A stretch of DNA of 41,903 nt from CAKRPJ01 sp934376955 (GCA_934376955.1 CAKRPJ010000021.1:1-41903), one strand, 5' to 3'; shown: positions 1-8,341, counted from the stretch's first letter. The notes: a model not told the origin generated them from the letters alone. Numbers and translations are program-made.

Positions 1-209
1 ACTTTCTCATAAGGCAAATTATCAGCACCACGGAAAATGTAAGATGGATTCTTTTCCTTTTTGATTTTACCTTCTTTGATAAGCTGCTCTTTTTCTTTTC
101 TTATTCTTTCAAGCAATACAGATGCTGGTTCATCATTGGGGTCTTGCGGAACGAGCTTGCCCTGAACAGCCATCTGCAATATTGAATTTTTTAGCTGTTG
201 TCCGGTCAT
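1..209 (-). CDS. hsdS: Type I restriction-modification specificity subunit HsdS, 5' part only
   Basis: The first 69 or so codons of the DNA-recognition subunit, which would direct the HsdR/HsdM complex to its target sequence. The N-terminus starts MTGQQLKNSILQMAVQGKLV and continues with a charged region rich in Lys and Glu, which I recognise as a common HsdS start in Firmicutes. The start codon overlaps the hsdM stop by one base (TAATG), so the two are probably translationally coupled. The target-recognition domains lie outside the window, so nothing can be said about specificity or intactness. Confidence 0.88.
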   Translation of the reverse strand, partial: MTGQQLKNSILQMAVQGKLVPQDPNDEPASVLLERIRKEKEQLIKEGKIKKEKNPSYIFRGADNLPYEK

Positions 210-1729
210 TATTCTTCCTCCAAGTCAATTCCCAAGATTTCTGTAATTTGTGCCAAGATGCGGTCAATATCAGCATTCAGACTTGCCCGTTTTTCCTGAT
301 ACTGCTGAATCAACTCTTTAGGAGGAAGGATTTCTTCTTCCTCATGAGGATAACCGCAAAGGTCAATATTGTAATTTCTGGCAGCAATCTCATCAACTGT
401 AAATTTCTTTGCTTTATCAAAGCCGTCTACATTGATTTCTTCTCTGTTATCCCACCACTGTACAGCGGGGTCAAAATGAACAAGCTGCATCGGCTTGGTT
501 TTTGAGAAATTCTTATAGCCATCCGGCATATCCAAACGATAGAACCATGTTTCTGTTGTCGGACCAGTACGGTCAAAGAACAGAATATTGGTTGTGATGG
601 ATGTATAAGGTGCAAAAACGCTATGCGGCATACGAATGATAGTGTGTACATTATATTCTGAGAACAACTTTTTCTTGATTGCCACCTTTGCATTGTCCGT
701 TCCAAACAGAAAACCATCGGGGAGAATAACCGCCGCACGACCATTCTTTTTCAAACGGTACATGATAACAGACATAAAAAGGTCTGCGGTTTCAGAGCTT
801 GTTAGGTCATCAGGGAAAAAGTTTTGAATAGATTTATCCTCATGTCCTCCATAGGGAGGATTCATTAAAATGACATCAAACTTATCATCGTCTGTATAGT
901 CCAGCAGATTATGCTTCAGCGAGTTCATGTGATAGATGTTCGGAACCTCAATATCGTGCAGTAGCATATTAGTCACACAGAGCAGATAAGGAAACGGCTT
1001 TTTCTCAATTCCGTAAATACTATCGTCAAGTTGCTTCTGAGCTGTGGTGTCAGTCACCTGCTTGGAAAGCTGTCCAAGCCAAGAGGTGATAAAACCACCA
1101 GTACCACAAGCAAAGTCTGCCATTTTTTCGCCAAGCTGCGGCTTGATCATCAGAGCCATAAACTCTGTGACTGCTCTCGGCGTGTAGAATTCACCGGAAG
1201 AACCGGCAGACTGCAACTCTCGCAGAATTTCCTCATAGACAAAGCCAAAGTCATGGCTTTCTTTAACATCATCAAATTCGATCTCATCAATGACATCAAT
1301 GACTTGACGGAGATAAACGCCATCTTTCATATAGTTGTTGGCGTCTTCGAAGGTTGACTTGACAATAGCTTTCTTAATCGGGGTGTCAGGTGTAACATTG
1401 ATACCCACATAGAGAACCGTGTCACTTTCTTTGACATCATTGCCTTTCAGCACCGGGAACAGGGTATTGTTAACGAAGCTAAGGAGCTTATCGCCAGTCA
1501 TAGCGTGACCGTTTTCATTAGCTTTCGCCCAATTTCTCCATCTAAGGTCTTCGGGAATGATGGATTCATAATTATCCTCATTCAGTTCCCAATCATCTTC
1601 CTTTGCGTCATAAACTTTGAGAAAGAGCATCCATACCATCTGCTCAATTCTCTGGGCATCACCGTTGATACCTGCGTCCATACGCATTATATCTCTAATT
1701 CTTTTTATAAAACCTGACCGCATCGCCAT
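209..1729 (-). CDS. hsdM: Type I restriction-modification methyltransferase subunit HsdM
   Basis: N6-adenine DNA methyltransferase of a type I system; with HsdS it methylates the host site, and with HsdR it forms the restriction complex. The 506-residue protein has a helical HsdM N-terminal domain (about 1-150), the AdoMet-binding motif DFACGTGGF (205-213) and the catalytic motif NPPY (290-293). Length is normal for the family. It lies two bases after the hsdR stop and overlaps hsdS by one base, so hsdR-hsdM-hsdS is one transcription unit. Initiation could also be two codons later (MAMRSG start). No frameshift or lost motif is seen, so methylation should be active if HsdS is complete. Confidence 0.95.
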   Translation of the reverse strand: MAMRSGFIKRIRDIMRMDAGINGDAQRIEQMVWMLFLKVYDAKEDDWELNEDNYESIIPEDLRWRNWAKANENGHAMTGDKLLSFVNNTLFPVLKGNDVKESDTVLYVGINVTPDTPIKKAIVKSTFEDANNYMKDGVYLRQVIDVIDEIEFDDVKESHDFGFVYEEILRELQSAGSSGEFYTPRAVTEFMALMIKPQLGEKMADFACGTGGFITSWLGQLSKQVTDTTAQKQLDDSIYGIEKKPFPYLLCVTNMLLHDIEVPNIYHMNSLKHNLLDYTDDDKFDVILMNPPYGGHEDKSIQNFFPDDLTSSETADLFMSVIMYRLKKNGRAAVILPDGFLFGTDNAKVAIKKKLFSEYNVHTIIRMPHSVFAPYTSITTNILFFDRTGPTTETWFYRLDMPDGYKNFSKTKPMQLVHFDPAVQWWDNREEINVDGFDKAKKFTVDEIAARNYNIDLCGYPHEEEEILPPKELIQQYQEKRASLNADIDRILAQITEILGIDLEEE

Positions 1730-1731
1730 AA

Positions 1732-4077
1732 TTACCCTACCTCTACTTCTTCATAAATACTTGCTTCAAGTTCTCTAACAGCAGCTTCATATTGCGCTTT
1801 TCCACCAAACAGCTTGACAATTTTTGATGGCTTACCGTAATTGGCAAAATCTGCAAGAGAAAGGACCTTAATATCCTCAACCTCTGTGATACCTTTGTTC
1901 ATGTACTTATCCAACAATATATCAAGGACAGCCTGTGCATCGGCAGAATACTTGCTGAAAAAGTCTTTCTTCTTGACATTGTTAGCTCGTTCTTTTCGGG
2001 TCAGCGGCTTCTTACCGTATGCCACATAGCAGATGAAGTCAAAATCGTCCACATCTTCCATGCCTTGGTCTACTTTTAGTGCTGTCAAGTCGATACCCAT
2101 TACCATAAAGGATTCTTCAATGGTTTTCTTCTTGTCCGATGCTTTCCATTTACGGATAAAGTCGGATAAAGAAGCGTATTCGCCTTTGATATTGGTTCTT
2201 GTATAGTCAATTACATCTTCCTGTCTGAGCAACTTACCGTTGGCATCATAGACAGAAACCGTCTTGTTGATAATCTTTACTCGGCATCCATCCTTATCAA
2301 CGATAGGGGGCTCTACGGGATCAACAGGAGGTTCTTTCCCTCCACCACCGCCGTGTCCGCCGCCTTTTGGCTTAGAGCCGCTATGTTGGAAGCCTTCGTC
2401 CTGCTCAACAGGGCCGTCCCAATCAGGGTCAGAAAATAGCCTTGTCACATTTCTAAAGTCCATAACGATGAAATGCGTTTTGCCGTCCTTTTCTCTGATA
2501 CGGGTTCCTCGTCCAATAATCTGCTTAAAGGTAGTCATGCTCTCAACCGTCTTGTCGAGAACAATCAGCTTCGTCATCTTGCAGTCAGCTCCGGTAGAAA
2601 GAAGTTCCGAAGTTGTTGCAATGACTGGATAAGGCTCAGATACAGAGATGAAATAATCAAGTTTGGACTTGCCATAAACATCCGAGCCTGTAATTCTCAC
2701 GCAATAGTCCGGGCTCTCCTTAACCATGTCAGAATTGTGGTTGATAAGGGCAATCCTCATGCGTTCTGCATGGTCTTCGGAGGCACAGAAGACGATAGTT
2801 TTCTGCATTCTGTCGGTGCTTTTCAGATATTCCGTAATCTCCCTGGCAACCTCATCAATGCGGTCTTGGAGAATGATGGTGTAATCGTAATCCCGGTTGT
2901 TGTAAATGCGGTCTTCAATGACATTGCCGAAAATATCGGTCTGCCCCTGGTATGGTCTCCAGCCGTCTCCGATGTTGGTTGTGATATTGATAACCTTAAA
3001 CGGAGCAAGGAAGCCGTCCTCAATGCCCTGTTTTAAGCTGTAAATATAAATTGGCACTCCAAAATAATCTATGTTCGACACCTTTTCACTTTCCTTTGGA
3101 GTAGCGGTCATACCGATCTGAGTGGCAGAAGAAAAGTATTCCAAAACCTTGCGCCAGTTGCTATCTTCCTTAGCACTTCCTCGGTGGCACTCGTCTACCA
3201 CAATAAGGTCAAAGTATTCTGGCGGAATCTGCCTGAAATGCTCCTCATCATTCTGTCCCACCATCTGATGATAGAGGGCAAAATTCACTTCATGGGATGC
3301 AATTTCTCTCAAACATTCTTTGTCAGAAAAATCAACCTTGTAAATTGTCTTTTCAAGCGGTGCGAAGTCCTGTGCAATACTTTGGTCTATAAGAATATTT
3401 CTGTCTGCTAAATACAAAATTCTCTTTTTAAGGTCAGAACGGAGCAGACGATATACAATCTGAAAAGCAGTATATGTTTTGCCTGTTCCGGTAGCCATTA
3501 CAAGTAGCAATCTCTGCTGTCCTCTGGCGATTGCTTCAACGGTTCTATTTACAGCGTTTCGCTGATAGTATCGTGGAGGATATGTATTTTGCGAGGAATA
3601 GTAGGGCTGTGAAACAATTTTCTTTTCCAAATCAGAAATGCCCTTACCGCCGTTCAACTCAGCATAATATCTCGCCACAAGCTCATCCTGTGTCGGAAAT
3701 TTATCTAAAGCAATTTGCTGTTCCTGTCCGGTCAAAAAGTTATGTTCATAGAAAGCGTCTCCGTTTGAGGAATAAGCAAACGCGAGGTCCATCATCTGAG
3801 CATAGGTCATAGCTTGCTGCAAGCCGTGAGATACAGAGTGATTATTGTCTTTTGCTTCAACAACGGCAATAGGCTTTCCATCGTTGAGGTAAAGCATATA
3901 ATCAACAAACTTAGGTTTGCTACGAGCCACGATGTTTCCACGGATATTGATGCGACCATCCGTGATTTTAGTCTCCATCGTGATATGACCTTTCCAGCCT
4001 TTCATAATAGCAGGAGTAATATAATTCAATTTGATGTCTTCTTCTGTCATTTGTTTCTTTGATAAAACAGTACTCAT
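1732..4077 (-). CDS. hsdR: Type I restriction endonuclease/translocase subunit HsdR, EcoEI-like
   Basis: ATP-dependent translocase and nuclease of the type I system. The 781 residues show an N-terminal PD-(D/E)xK nuclease (D59, E74, K76 in the VDYML...VVEAK region), Walker A ATGTGKT (195-201) and a DEAD-type box DECH (295-298), then a second helicase lobe with QIIGRGTRIR. A Gly-rich linker (around 575-600) leads to an EcoEI-type C-terminal domain. The size fits the shorter EcoEI-like branch (type IB) rather than the about 1000-residue EcoKI branch. The start is preceded by AAGGAGG. It is the first enzyme gene after the small regulator, 18 bases downstream of it. All catalytic motifs are intact. 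Confidence 0.94.
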   Translation of the reverse strand: MSTVLSKKQMTEEDIKLNYITPAIMKGWKGHITMETKITDGRINIRGNIVARSKPKFVDYMLYLNDGKPIAVVEAKDNNHSVSHGLQQAMTYAQMMDLAFAYSSNGDAFYEHNFLTGQEQQIALDKFPTQDELVARYYAELNGGKGISDLEKKIVSQPYYSSQNTYPPRYYQRNAVNRTVEAIARGQQRLLLVMATGTGKTYTAFQIVYRLLRSDLKKRILYLADRNILIDQSIAQDFAPLEKTIYKVDFSDKECLREIASHEVNFALYHQMVGQNDEEHFRQIPPEYFDLIVVDECHRGSAKEDSNWRKVLEYFSSATQIGMTATPKESEKVSNIDYFGVPIYIYSLKQGIEDGFLAPFKVINITTNIGDGWRPYQGQTDIFGNVIEDRIYNNRDYDYTIILQDRIDEVAREITEYLKSTDRMQKTIVFCASEDHAERMRIALINHNSDMVKESPDYCVRITGSDVYGKSKLDYFISVSEPYPVIATTSELLSTGADCKMTKLIVLDKTVESMTTFKQIIGRGTRIREKDGKTHFIVMDFRNVTRLFSDPDWDGPVEQDEGFQHSGSKPKGGGHGGGGGKEPPVDPVEPPIVDKDGCRVKIINKTVSVYDANGKLLRQEDVIDYTRTNIKGEYASLSDFIRKWKASDKKKTIEESFMVMGIDLTALKVDQGMEDVDDFDFICYVAYGKKPLTRKERANNVKKKDFFSKYSADAQAVLDILLDKYMNKGITEVEDIKVLSLADFANYGKPSKIVKLFGGKAQYEAAVRELEASIYEEVEVG

Positions 4078-4095
4078 CAGTATATCCTCCTTGCC

Positions 4096-4308
4096 TTAAG
4101 CTGTCTGTTCTGGAATGATATCCAGAATATCATCTATGGAGCAATTTAACACTCCGCATATTTTAACCAAAACCTCTACTCGTACATCTTCATTCTTTCC
4201 CAGTTTTGCCATGGCATTTGTACTAATTTTTGCAGCCTTAATAAGTTCCGTCTTGCTCATACCACGATCAATAAGAATTTTCCATAATTTATTATAACAA
4301 ACAGCCAT
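4096..4308 (-). CDS. XRE-family helix-turn-helix regulator of the restriction operon
   Basis: A 70-residue single-domain DNA-binding protein of the Cro/C1-type (XRE) family. The segment SKTELIKAAKISTNAMAKLG (residues 19-38) is the helix-turn-helix, followed by the usual C-terminal dimerisation helices (VRVEVLVKICGVLNCSIDDIL). It has a good AGGAGGTG ribosome binding site and is the promoter-proximal gene of the hsdRMS operon. By position and size it resembles controller (C) proteins that delay restriction after entry into a new host. That role is inferred; a housekeeping XRE protein of the YozG type is an alternative. A palindrome over the promoter may be its operator. Confidence 0.85.
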   Translation of the reverse strand: MAVCYNKLWKILIDRGMSKTELIKAAKISTNAMAKLGKNEDVRVEVLVKICGVLNCSIDDILDIIPEQTA

Positions 4309-4357
4309 GTTTCACCTCCTACAAACACAACTTCTCATAATTTTGTGCTATAAGAAC

Positions 4358-4395
4358 ATTATACCTCTTTTTTCTCTAAATTCAATTTCAAATTG
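4358..4395 (-). promoter_or_regulatory. Promoter of the XRE-hsdRMS operon with overlapping palindrome
   Basis: On the minus strand TTGAAT (4380-4385) and TATAAT (4358-4363) are separated by 16 bases, about 50 bases before the XRE start codon. A perfect 13-bp palindrome, CAATTT-C-AAATTG (4383-4395), overlaps the -35 box. Its position suits repression by the adjacent XRE protein, but binding is inferred only. Confidence 0.6.
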
Positions 4396-4508
4396 CAATC
4401 CTCAATCAATAAATATTCTGATCCGTTCTCATCCGCACCCTTGCCATATATGCTGAAACACCTACAGAAGGGAAAGGATCAGTATCACTATTATCAGTAT
4501 TCTTACAT

Positions 4509-4556
4509 TGTGCTTTTGACAGTTCTTGAATTGTCAAAAGCACAGTGCAAGAACTG
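4509..4556. repeat. Two interleaved inverted repeats (A-B-A'-B')
   Basis: TGTGCTTTTGACA (4509-4521) is exactly complementary to 4532-4544, and CAGTTCTTG (4520-4528) is exactly complementary to 4548-4556. The two stems interleave, so an RNA could form either hairpin, or both as an H-type pseudoknot. No T-run follows on either strand, so it is not a simple terminator. It lies in the roughly 330-base non-coding stretch between the restriction operon promoter and the tnpV remnant. Confidence 0.7.
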
Positions 4557-4596
4557 CCCTAAATATAATCCAAGAATTGTCCCATCAAAGAAATAA

Positions 4597-4618
4597 GGCT
4601 GACCTGTTACAGTCAGCC
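4597..4618 (-). terminator. Hairpin downstream of tnpV
   Basis: GGCTGAC (4597-4603) pairs with GTCAGCC (4612-4618), with an 8-base loop. On the minus strand it is followed by TTATTTCTTT and lies 23 bases after the original tnpV stop codon; on the plus strand it is followed by an A-rich stretch. A moderate intrinsic terminator for the tnpV direction is the simplest reading. Confidence 0.5.
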
Positions 4619-4641
4619 TAAAATAAAAATTATATATTCCG

Positions 4642-4992
4642 TTAGCCAAAAATCATTTCTGCATTTACGATTTCTTCTGCCTGTGATTTCAGACTACTCA
4701 TATACTGCACCCATTCCAGTTGCTGAGTTGCCTTATCCGGAGCTGGATTTCTCTCTAGAAGTTCAGTCATTATCTATTTTACTCTACGGCGAGCTGTTTC
4801 GTCAATTTCCCATAAATGCGGAAACAAGATCTCCGTCAGAATCACATCATCCAAGAGTATTGGATTGTTTTCCGCAAGAAACGCTCTGCGCATCCTGCCG
4901 TACTTTCTAAGCGGTTTATCGCTTGTTTGGTTCAACTGAATATCAGGGATAAGATAATTATCGCAACGGGTATAAGTCAAATTCTGTGCCAT
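4642..4992 (-). pseudogene. tnpV: TnpV-family transposon protein, interrupted by an amber codon
   Basis: TnpV proteins (about 115-120 residues) are carried by Tn4451-type clostridial transposons; their role is unclear. The start MAQNLTYTRCDNYLIPDIQL has a good GGAGGAG site eight bases upstream. Reading stops at TAG (4774-4776) after about 72 codons. The same frame then continues without interruption for 43 more codons, ending with WVQYMSSLKSQAEEIVNAE, which matches the usual TnpV C-terminus. A single C-to-T change in a CAG glutamine codon would explain the stop. A longer in-frame start at 5046 is possible but lacks a binding site. No recombinase (TnpX type) is seen nearby, so this is likely a residue of an old insertion. 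Family identity is fairly certain; loss of function is inferred. Confidence 0.78.
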
Positions 4993-5074
4993 AGTCACTC
5001 CTCCAATCGTTTTGTCGTTTACCATCTTTGTAATGGATGCTCCCATAATAGTGAAGTTTCAACCCAGATTTCAT
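4958..5074 (-). CDS. Possible 38-residue protein overlapping the tnpV start
   Basis: A short open frame starting MKSGLKLHYYGSIHYKDGKR, with AGGAG about nine bases before its ATG, overlaps the first 35 bases of tnpV in another frame. The composition (aromatic and basic) looks protein-like, and the arrangement suggests a small gene of the same mobile element. I do not recognise it. It could equally be a chance frame or the tail of a decayed gene. Confidence 0.25.
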   Translation of the reverse strand: MKSGLKLHYYGSIHYKDGKRQNDWRSDYGTEFDLYPLR

Positions 5075-5111
5075 TTAACCCGTTCTCCTTCCTGTATCCG
5101 TTCTGATGGAT

Positions 5112-5150
5112 GAAGATCCTGCCCGGAAGATAACACCGGACAGGATCTTC
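5112..5150 (-). terminator. Strong hairpin after the VTC-DUF4956-lipoprotein operon
   Basis: GAAGATCCTGCCCGG (5112-5126) pairs with CCGGACAGGATCTTC (5136-5150) with a single G-T-type mismatch and a 9-base loop. It begins seven bases after the lipoprotein stop codon on the minus strand. The T-tract is poor, so it may act with a factor or as a 3' stabiliser. Confidence 0.6.
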
Positions 5151-5157
5151 GTAACCG

Positions 5158-6822
5158 TTATTTGCTTGGGTTCTTTCCCTTTTCTCCGGGGTTTTTCCTC
5201 TGATTCTGTTCCCCCATATTGCCAGGATTCCGCTTTCCATTTGGGCCGCCTCTGCCACCTCTACCGCCGCCCATCTGACCCGGATTGTTTTCTGAACCAT
5301 CGTTGGTAGTCACATCGCCTCCATTATTGGTGTAGGTTCCATCACAATCCAGTGCAGTGTTTCCGTTTCCGTTACAGGTGAGGCTCAATGTTCCGCTATT
5401 GATCGTTAAAGCGCCATTAGAATCGATGCAGTCTCCCGTGGATACGATGGCAAAGCTTCCACCGTTGATCGTAACAAAGTTGTCGGAAGAACCGGAAAAC
5501 TGATTCTGATCGGGGCGGCCTCCACCAAATCCGGAGCTGTCAATGCCGCCGGCGTTGATACCATCATCTACAGAGGTAATATCAAAGGTTCCGTTATCGA
5601 TGGTGACCGATAGGCCCTCAATCCCTTCATAGCAATAGGATATGGTAAAATCACCGTTTTGAAGATGAACTGCGTCGTCGGCATGAATTGCGTCATCTCC
5701 GCTTTTCAGTTCAAACACACCGTTTGAGATGAGGATATCACTGTTTGAGTGGATCGAATCATCCGTCGTGTCGGTGACAAAGGTTCCGCCTGCAATCATG
5801 ATCGCACCCGTTGCTTTCACACCCTTCCGGCTGGTCACAGCATCTTCTGCCGCAGCATCCCCCGTCGCAGCATCCGTGGTTTGATCCTGAGGTTTGCCTC
5901 GCTGTCCAAAATCCAAAGTGTCGGTGGTCATCACAGCGCTGGCACTGCCCTCTCCTGTCGTAATGGTAAAGGAACCATCCTCAATTTGCAGATATGCGCT
6001 GCTGCTGATTCCGTCATCGTCTGCTGTAATGGTAAAGGTTCCTCCTGCAATATACAAAAATCCCTTGCTGGCATCATCTGCATTCTCAGCATGGATACCG
6101 TCCTTTCCGCTTGTGATCGTATATGTTCCGCTGGAAATCCTCACACTGTCTTTACCGGAGAGGCCGTGACTAGCCGCCGCAATATCGTAGGTACCGCTGG
6201 TAAGAGCAAGATCATCTTTGGAAACGATGCCATGGCCTGCAGCTGCGTGAATCGCAAGGATTCCTGCACCATTCAGCGTCAGATCAGATTTGGAGAAAAT
6301 AACTGCGTCGATGTTATTGTCATCAATCGCAATATACTCACCTCCGTTACTCAGCGTATTTTCGGTACCGGATACGGTGGTAATAAATACCTTGTCCGCT
6401 TCCGGAACATAAATAGCTGCTGAAGTGCTGTTGGTAATATCTATGCCATTCAAAACCAGTTGCACCTTGTCTGTATCCTCGGCATTCACAACAATCATGC
6501 CGTTATGTAATGTACCGGAAAGAATGTAGGTGCCCTCATCTGTGATGGTAACCGTGCTGCCGGAAATCTGAACAGCGTCCGAATCACTGGAAGCGCTGTC
6601 TCCTGAGAGGGTGATCTTTGCACTGTGTTCCTCGTCATACCCGATTTCCAGATCGTTATCCGTAAACATATCGGACGGATCGGCAGAGGAAACCAAGCCC
6701 TCCGTTTCTGTTTGAACCGTCTGTGACGATGAACTTTCCATTTGGGTAGTGTTATCGGAACTGCAGGCGGAAAGTGTCAACAGAACTGCTGACGCCAGCG
6801 AAAATAAGGTTATTCTTTTCAT
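5158..6822 (-). CDS. Surface lipoprotein with carbohydrate-binding-like repeat domain (DUF4353 type)
   Basis: A 554-residue exported lipoprotein. The signal peptide ends in the lipobox LSAC (Cys about 20). The mature protein is a long series of short beta-type repeats of the form GTYTITSGKDGIHAENAD, GTFTITADDDGISS and DGINAGG, spaced about 22-25 residues over roughly 75-500. This is characteristic of the family annotated 'carbohydrate-binding domain-containing protein' (DUF4353), with a parallel-beta-helix-like periodicity. The tail (about 510-554) is low-complexity Gly/Asn/Lys. The start has AGGAGG. It follows the DUF4956 gene by 14 bases. In related genomes this family travels with VTC and DUF4956 genes and sometimes CotH. 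The ligand is unknown; an extracellular glycan or polyphosphate-linked polymer is a guess. Confidence 0.82.
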   Translation of the reverse strand: MKRITLFSLASAVLLTLSACSSDNTTQMESSSSQTVQTETEGLVSSADPSDMFTDNDLEIGYDEEHSAKITLSGDSASSDSDAVQISGSTVTITDEGTYILSGTLHNGMIVVNAEDTDKVQLVLNGIDITNSTSAAIYVPEADKVFITTVSGTENTLSNGGEYIAIDDNNIDAVIFSKSDLTLNGAGILAIHAAAGHGIVSKDDLALTSGTYDIAAASHGLSGKDSVRISSGTYTITSGKDGIHAENADDASKGFLYIAGGTFTITADDDGISSSAYLQIEDGSFTITTGEGSASAVMTTDTLDFGQRGKPQDQTTDAATGDAAAEDAVTSRKGVKATGAIMIAGGTFVTDTTDDSIHSNSDILISNGVFELKSGDDAIHADDAVHLQNGDFTISYCYEGIEGLSVTIDNGTFDITSVDDGINAGGIDSSGFGGGRPDQNQFSGSSDNFVTINGGSFAIVSTGDCIDSNGALTINSGTLSLTCNGNGNTALDCDGTYTNNGGDVTTNDGSENNPGQMGGGRGGRGGPNGKRNPGNMGEQNQRKNPGEKGKNPSK

Positions 6823-6836
6823 CGGTATACCTCCTG

Positions 6837-7532
6837 TTACAATTCTCCGATCATGGTTTCCTGTGCGGAAATTGAGATTTCAAGATTCCCGTTCCGGCAT
6901 CGAAGCTTGTCGATCAGTTCTTTTTCTTTTGATGCGGTTTTCAGCGTAAGATTGTAAGTGAGACGAAACAAGCTTCCCATATTCGTGGTTTTTACCATTA
7001 TCAGTTCATGAGTATCGGTATATTCCTTGAGAATCGTCTCAAAAACATCCGTGTAATCCAGATCCTCCGGAATGGTGATATGAAGGGTTTTGTATCGTGC
7101 GGATTTCTTTTTTGCACCGAAATCCAGGTGATTATAGAGAGCACTGACAAATCCAAGAAGGAGGGCACACACAAACGCATAGCCAATATATCCCATCCCA
7201 ATAATCAATCCGGTACCCATGGCGAGAAAGATTGCTCCGATTTCCTTTGCCGAACCGGGGGCAGAGCGGAACCGAACAAGGCTGAATGCACCTGCGACTG
7301 CAACGCCGGTTCCTACATTTCCATTCACCATCATTATAACCACACAGACCACTGCGGGAAGCAGAGCGAGCGTTGCTGCAAAGCTTTTGGTATATCTGGT
7401 ACGATACATATAAAATGCTGTCAGGATTAGCCCCACGATCAAGGCGCTTCCAACGCAAAGGAGAAAATCACTGATTGCAATAACACTGGTCATATCCGTG
7501 TCAAACAATCCCCGAAATAAATCAGCAAACAT
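6837..7532 (-). CDS. DUF4956 family membrane protein
   Basis: An integral membrane protein of about 231 residues with four hydrophobic segments in the N-terminal half, the conserved loop GTGVAVAGAFSLVRFRSAPGS, and a soluble C-terminal alpha/beta domain (about 150-231). This is the DUF4956 pattern. Function is unknown; the family is nearly always next to a VTC-type polymerase, suggesting a membrane partner or exporter for its product. I place the start at 7532 because AAAGGA lies nine bases upstream; starts at 7553 or 7541 are open but have no convincing binding site. The chosen start overlaps the VTC stop by 11 bases, so translation is probably coupled. Confidence 0.85.
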   Translation of the reverse strand: MFADLFRGLFDTDMTSVIAISDFLLCVGSALIVGLILTAFYMYRTRYTKSFAATLALLPAVVCVVIMMVNGNVGTGVAVAGAFSLVRFRSAPGSAKEIGAIFLAMGTGLIIGMGYIGYAFVCALLLGFVSALYNHLDFGAKKKSARYKTLHITIPEDLDYTDVFETILKEYTDTHELIMVKTTNMGSLFRLTYNLTLKTASKEKELIDKLRCRNGNLEISISAQETMIGEL

Positions 7533-8253
7533 AGTAAACATTCCTTTCTTCATCTGTGTTGAATTTTATCATCATTTGCTGGTATGCCCGCCCGTATTTT
7601 GAAAATGATGTTTTAAAAATTTTAAGATGATTTAATGTATGGCTCATCCAAAGCGGCAGGCCGCCCGCTGTTTTGATCTCCATCAGTGTTTGTCCTTTCC
7701 CCAGCAGCGGTGTTCCATATGCTTCGCTGCCAAGACTAAGATCAGACTCTCGATAAAGGAGATTTTCGTCAAAGGTAACACGAAAGTCTCCTCCATCTAA
7801 AGAATAAAAGGCTTCTCTTTCGTAAGAGAGAAAAACGACCGGATGCAGATCTGCATAGTAAGAACGGAAATATTCAATCTCCTCTGCGATTTGAGATTGA
7901 ACCGGAAGCGGCAGGTCATATAAGAACGCATCCATGACCTGTGCCTTCGGGAGAGTAAGCCTTCGTTTATAGACTACAGATTTATATTTCTTTTTCAACT
8001 CTACAAAGACAGGATCGTCATCCGCAGCCGTTTGGTAACTACGAATCCGCAGCTTTTCTTTATATGGCGGGCTTTCCAACGAACGGCGGATCAATCGAAA
8101 ATTTCCAGTATCGAAATAAATATTCCGAATTACGGTGCGTCCATAGTCATCGAGTTTCATATAGGGCTTCATCGCCTGTAAAACCGCTTCTTTTTGCTGC
8201 GGTGTCAGCAGATATTTGATTTCGTATCGCTTGAAGGTTGCTTGATATGCCAT
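7522..8253 (-). CDS. VTC-domain polyphosphate polymerase-like protein
   Basis: A 243-residue soluble protein of the VTC catalytic family, whose eukaryotic members polymerise ATP gamma-phosphate into polyphosphate inside a triphosphate-tunnel fold. The tunnel residues are visible: E11 and K13 (RYEIKYLL), K65/K67/R69/R71 (YKEKLRIRS), E85/K87 (FVELKKKYK), then a late MEIKT and a SKYG lysine. All expected charged positions are present, so activity is plausible. It is the first gene of the three-gene operon, directly behind the response-regulator-like repeat sites. Whether the bacterial enzyme makes polyphosphate or another phosphate polymer is not established. Confidence 0.88.
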   Translation of the reverse strand: MAYQATFKRYEIKYLLTPQQKEAVLQAMKPYMKLDDYGRTVIRNIYFDTGNFRLIRRSLESPPYKEKLRIRSYQTAADDDPVFVELKKKYKSVVYKRRLTLPKAQVMDAFLYDLPLPVQSQIAEEIEYFRSYYADLHPVVFLSYEREAFYSLDGGDFRVTFDENLLYRESDLSLGSEAYGTPLLGKGQTLMEIKTAGGLPLWMSHTLNHLKIFKTSFSKYGRAYQQMMIKFNTDEERNVYYVC

Positions 8254-8341
8254 TTCTTTTCCTCCATTTTCGTCATTTCTTGTGTCAAGCGGATATTCGC
8301 AATCCCCTTTGCTACTTGCTCATATAGGATACAGGGCAAAC

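Noticed and set aside
2473..3036. A 187-codon plus-strand open frame
   Set aside because: Antisense shadow of the helicase region of hsdR, which has intact catalytic motifs.
4393..4596. A 67-codon plus-strand open frame between the restriction operon and tnpV
   Set aside because: It has no ribosome binding site, overlaps the interleaved inverted repeats and the terminator stem, and its translation resembles nothing I know.
5749..6423. A 224-codon plus-strand open frame
   Set aside because: It lies wholly inside the lipoprotein gene on the opposite strand; its translation is a Cys/Arg/Ser-rich antisense artefact of the repeat region.
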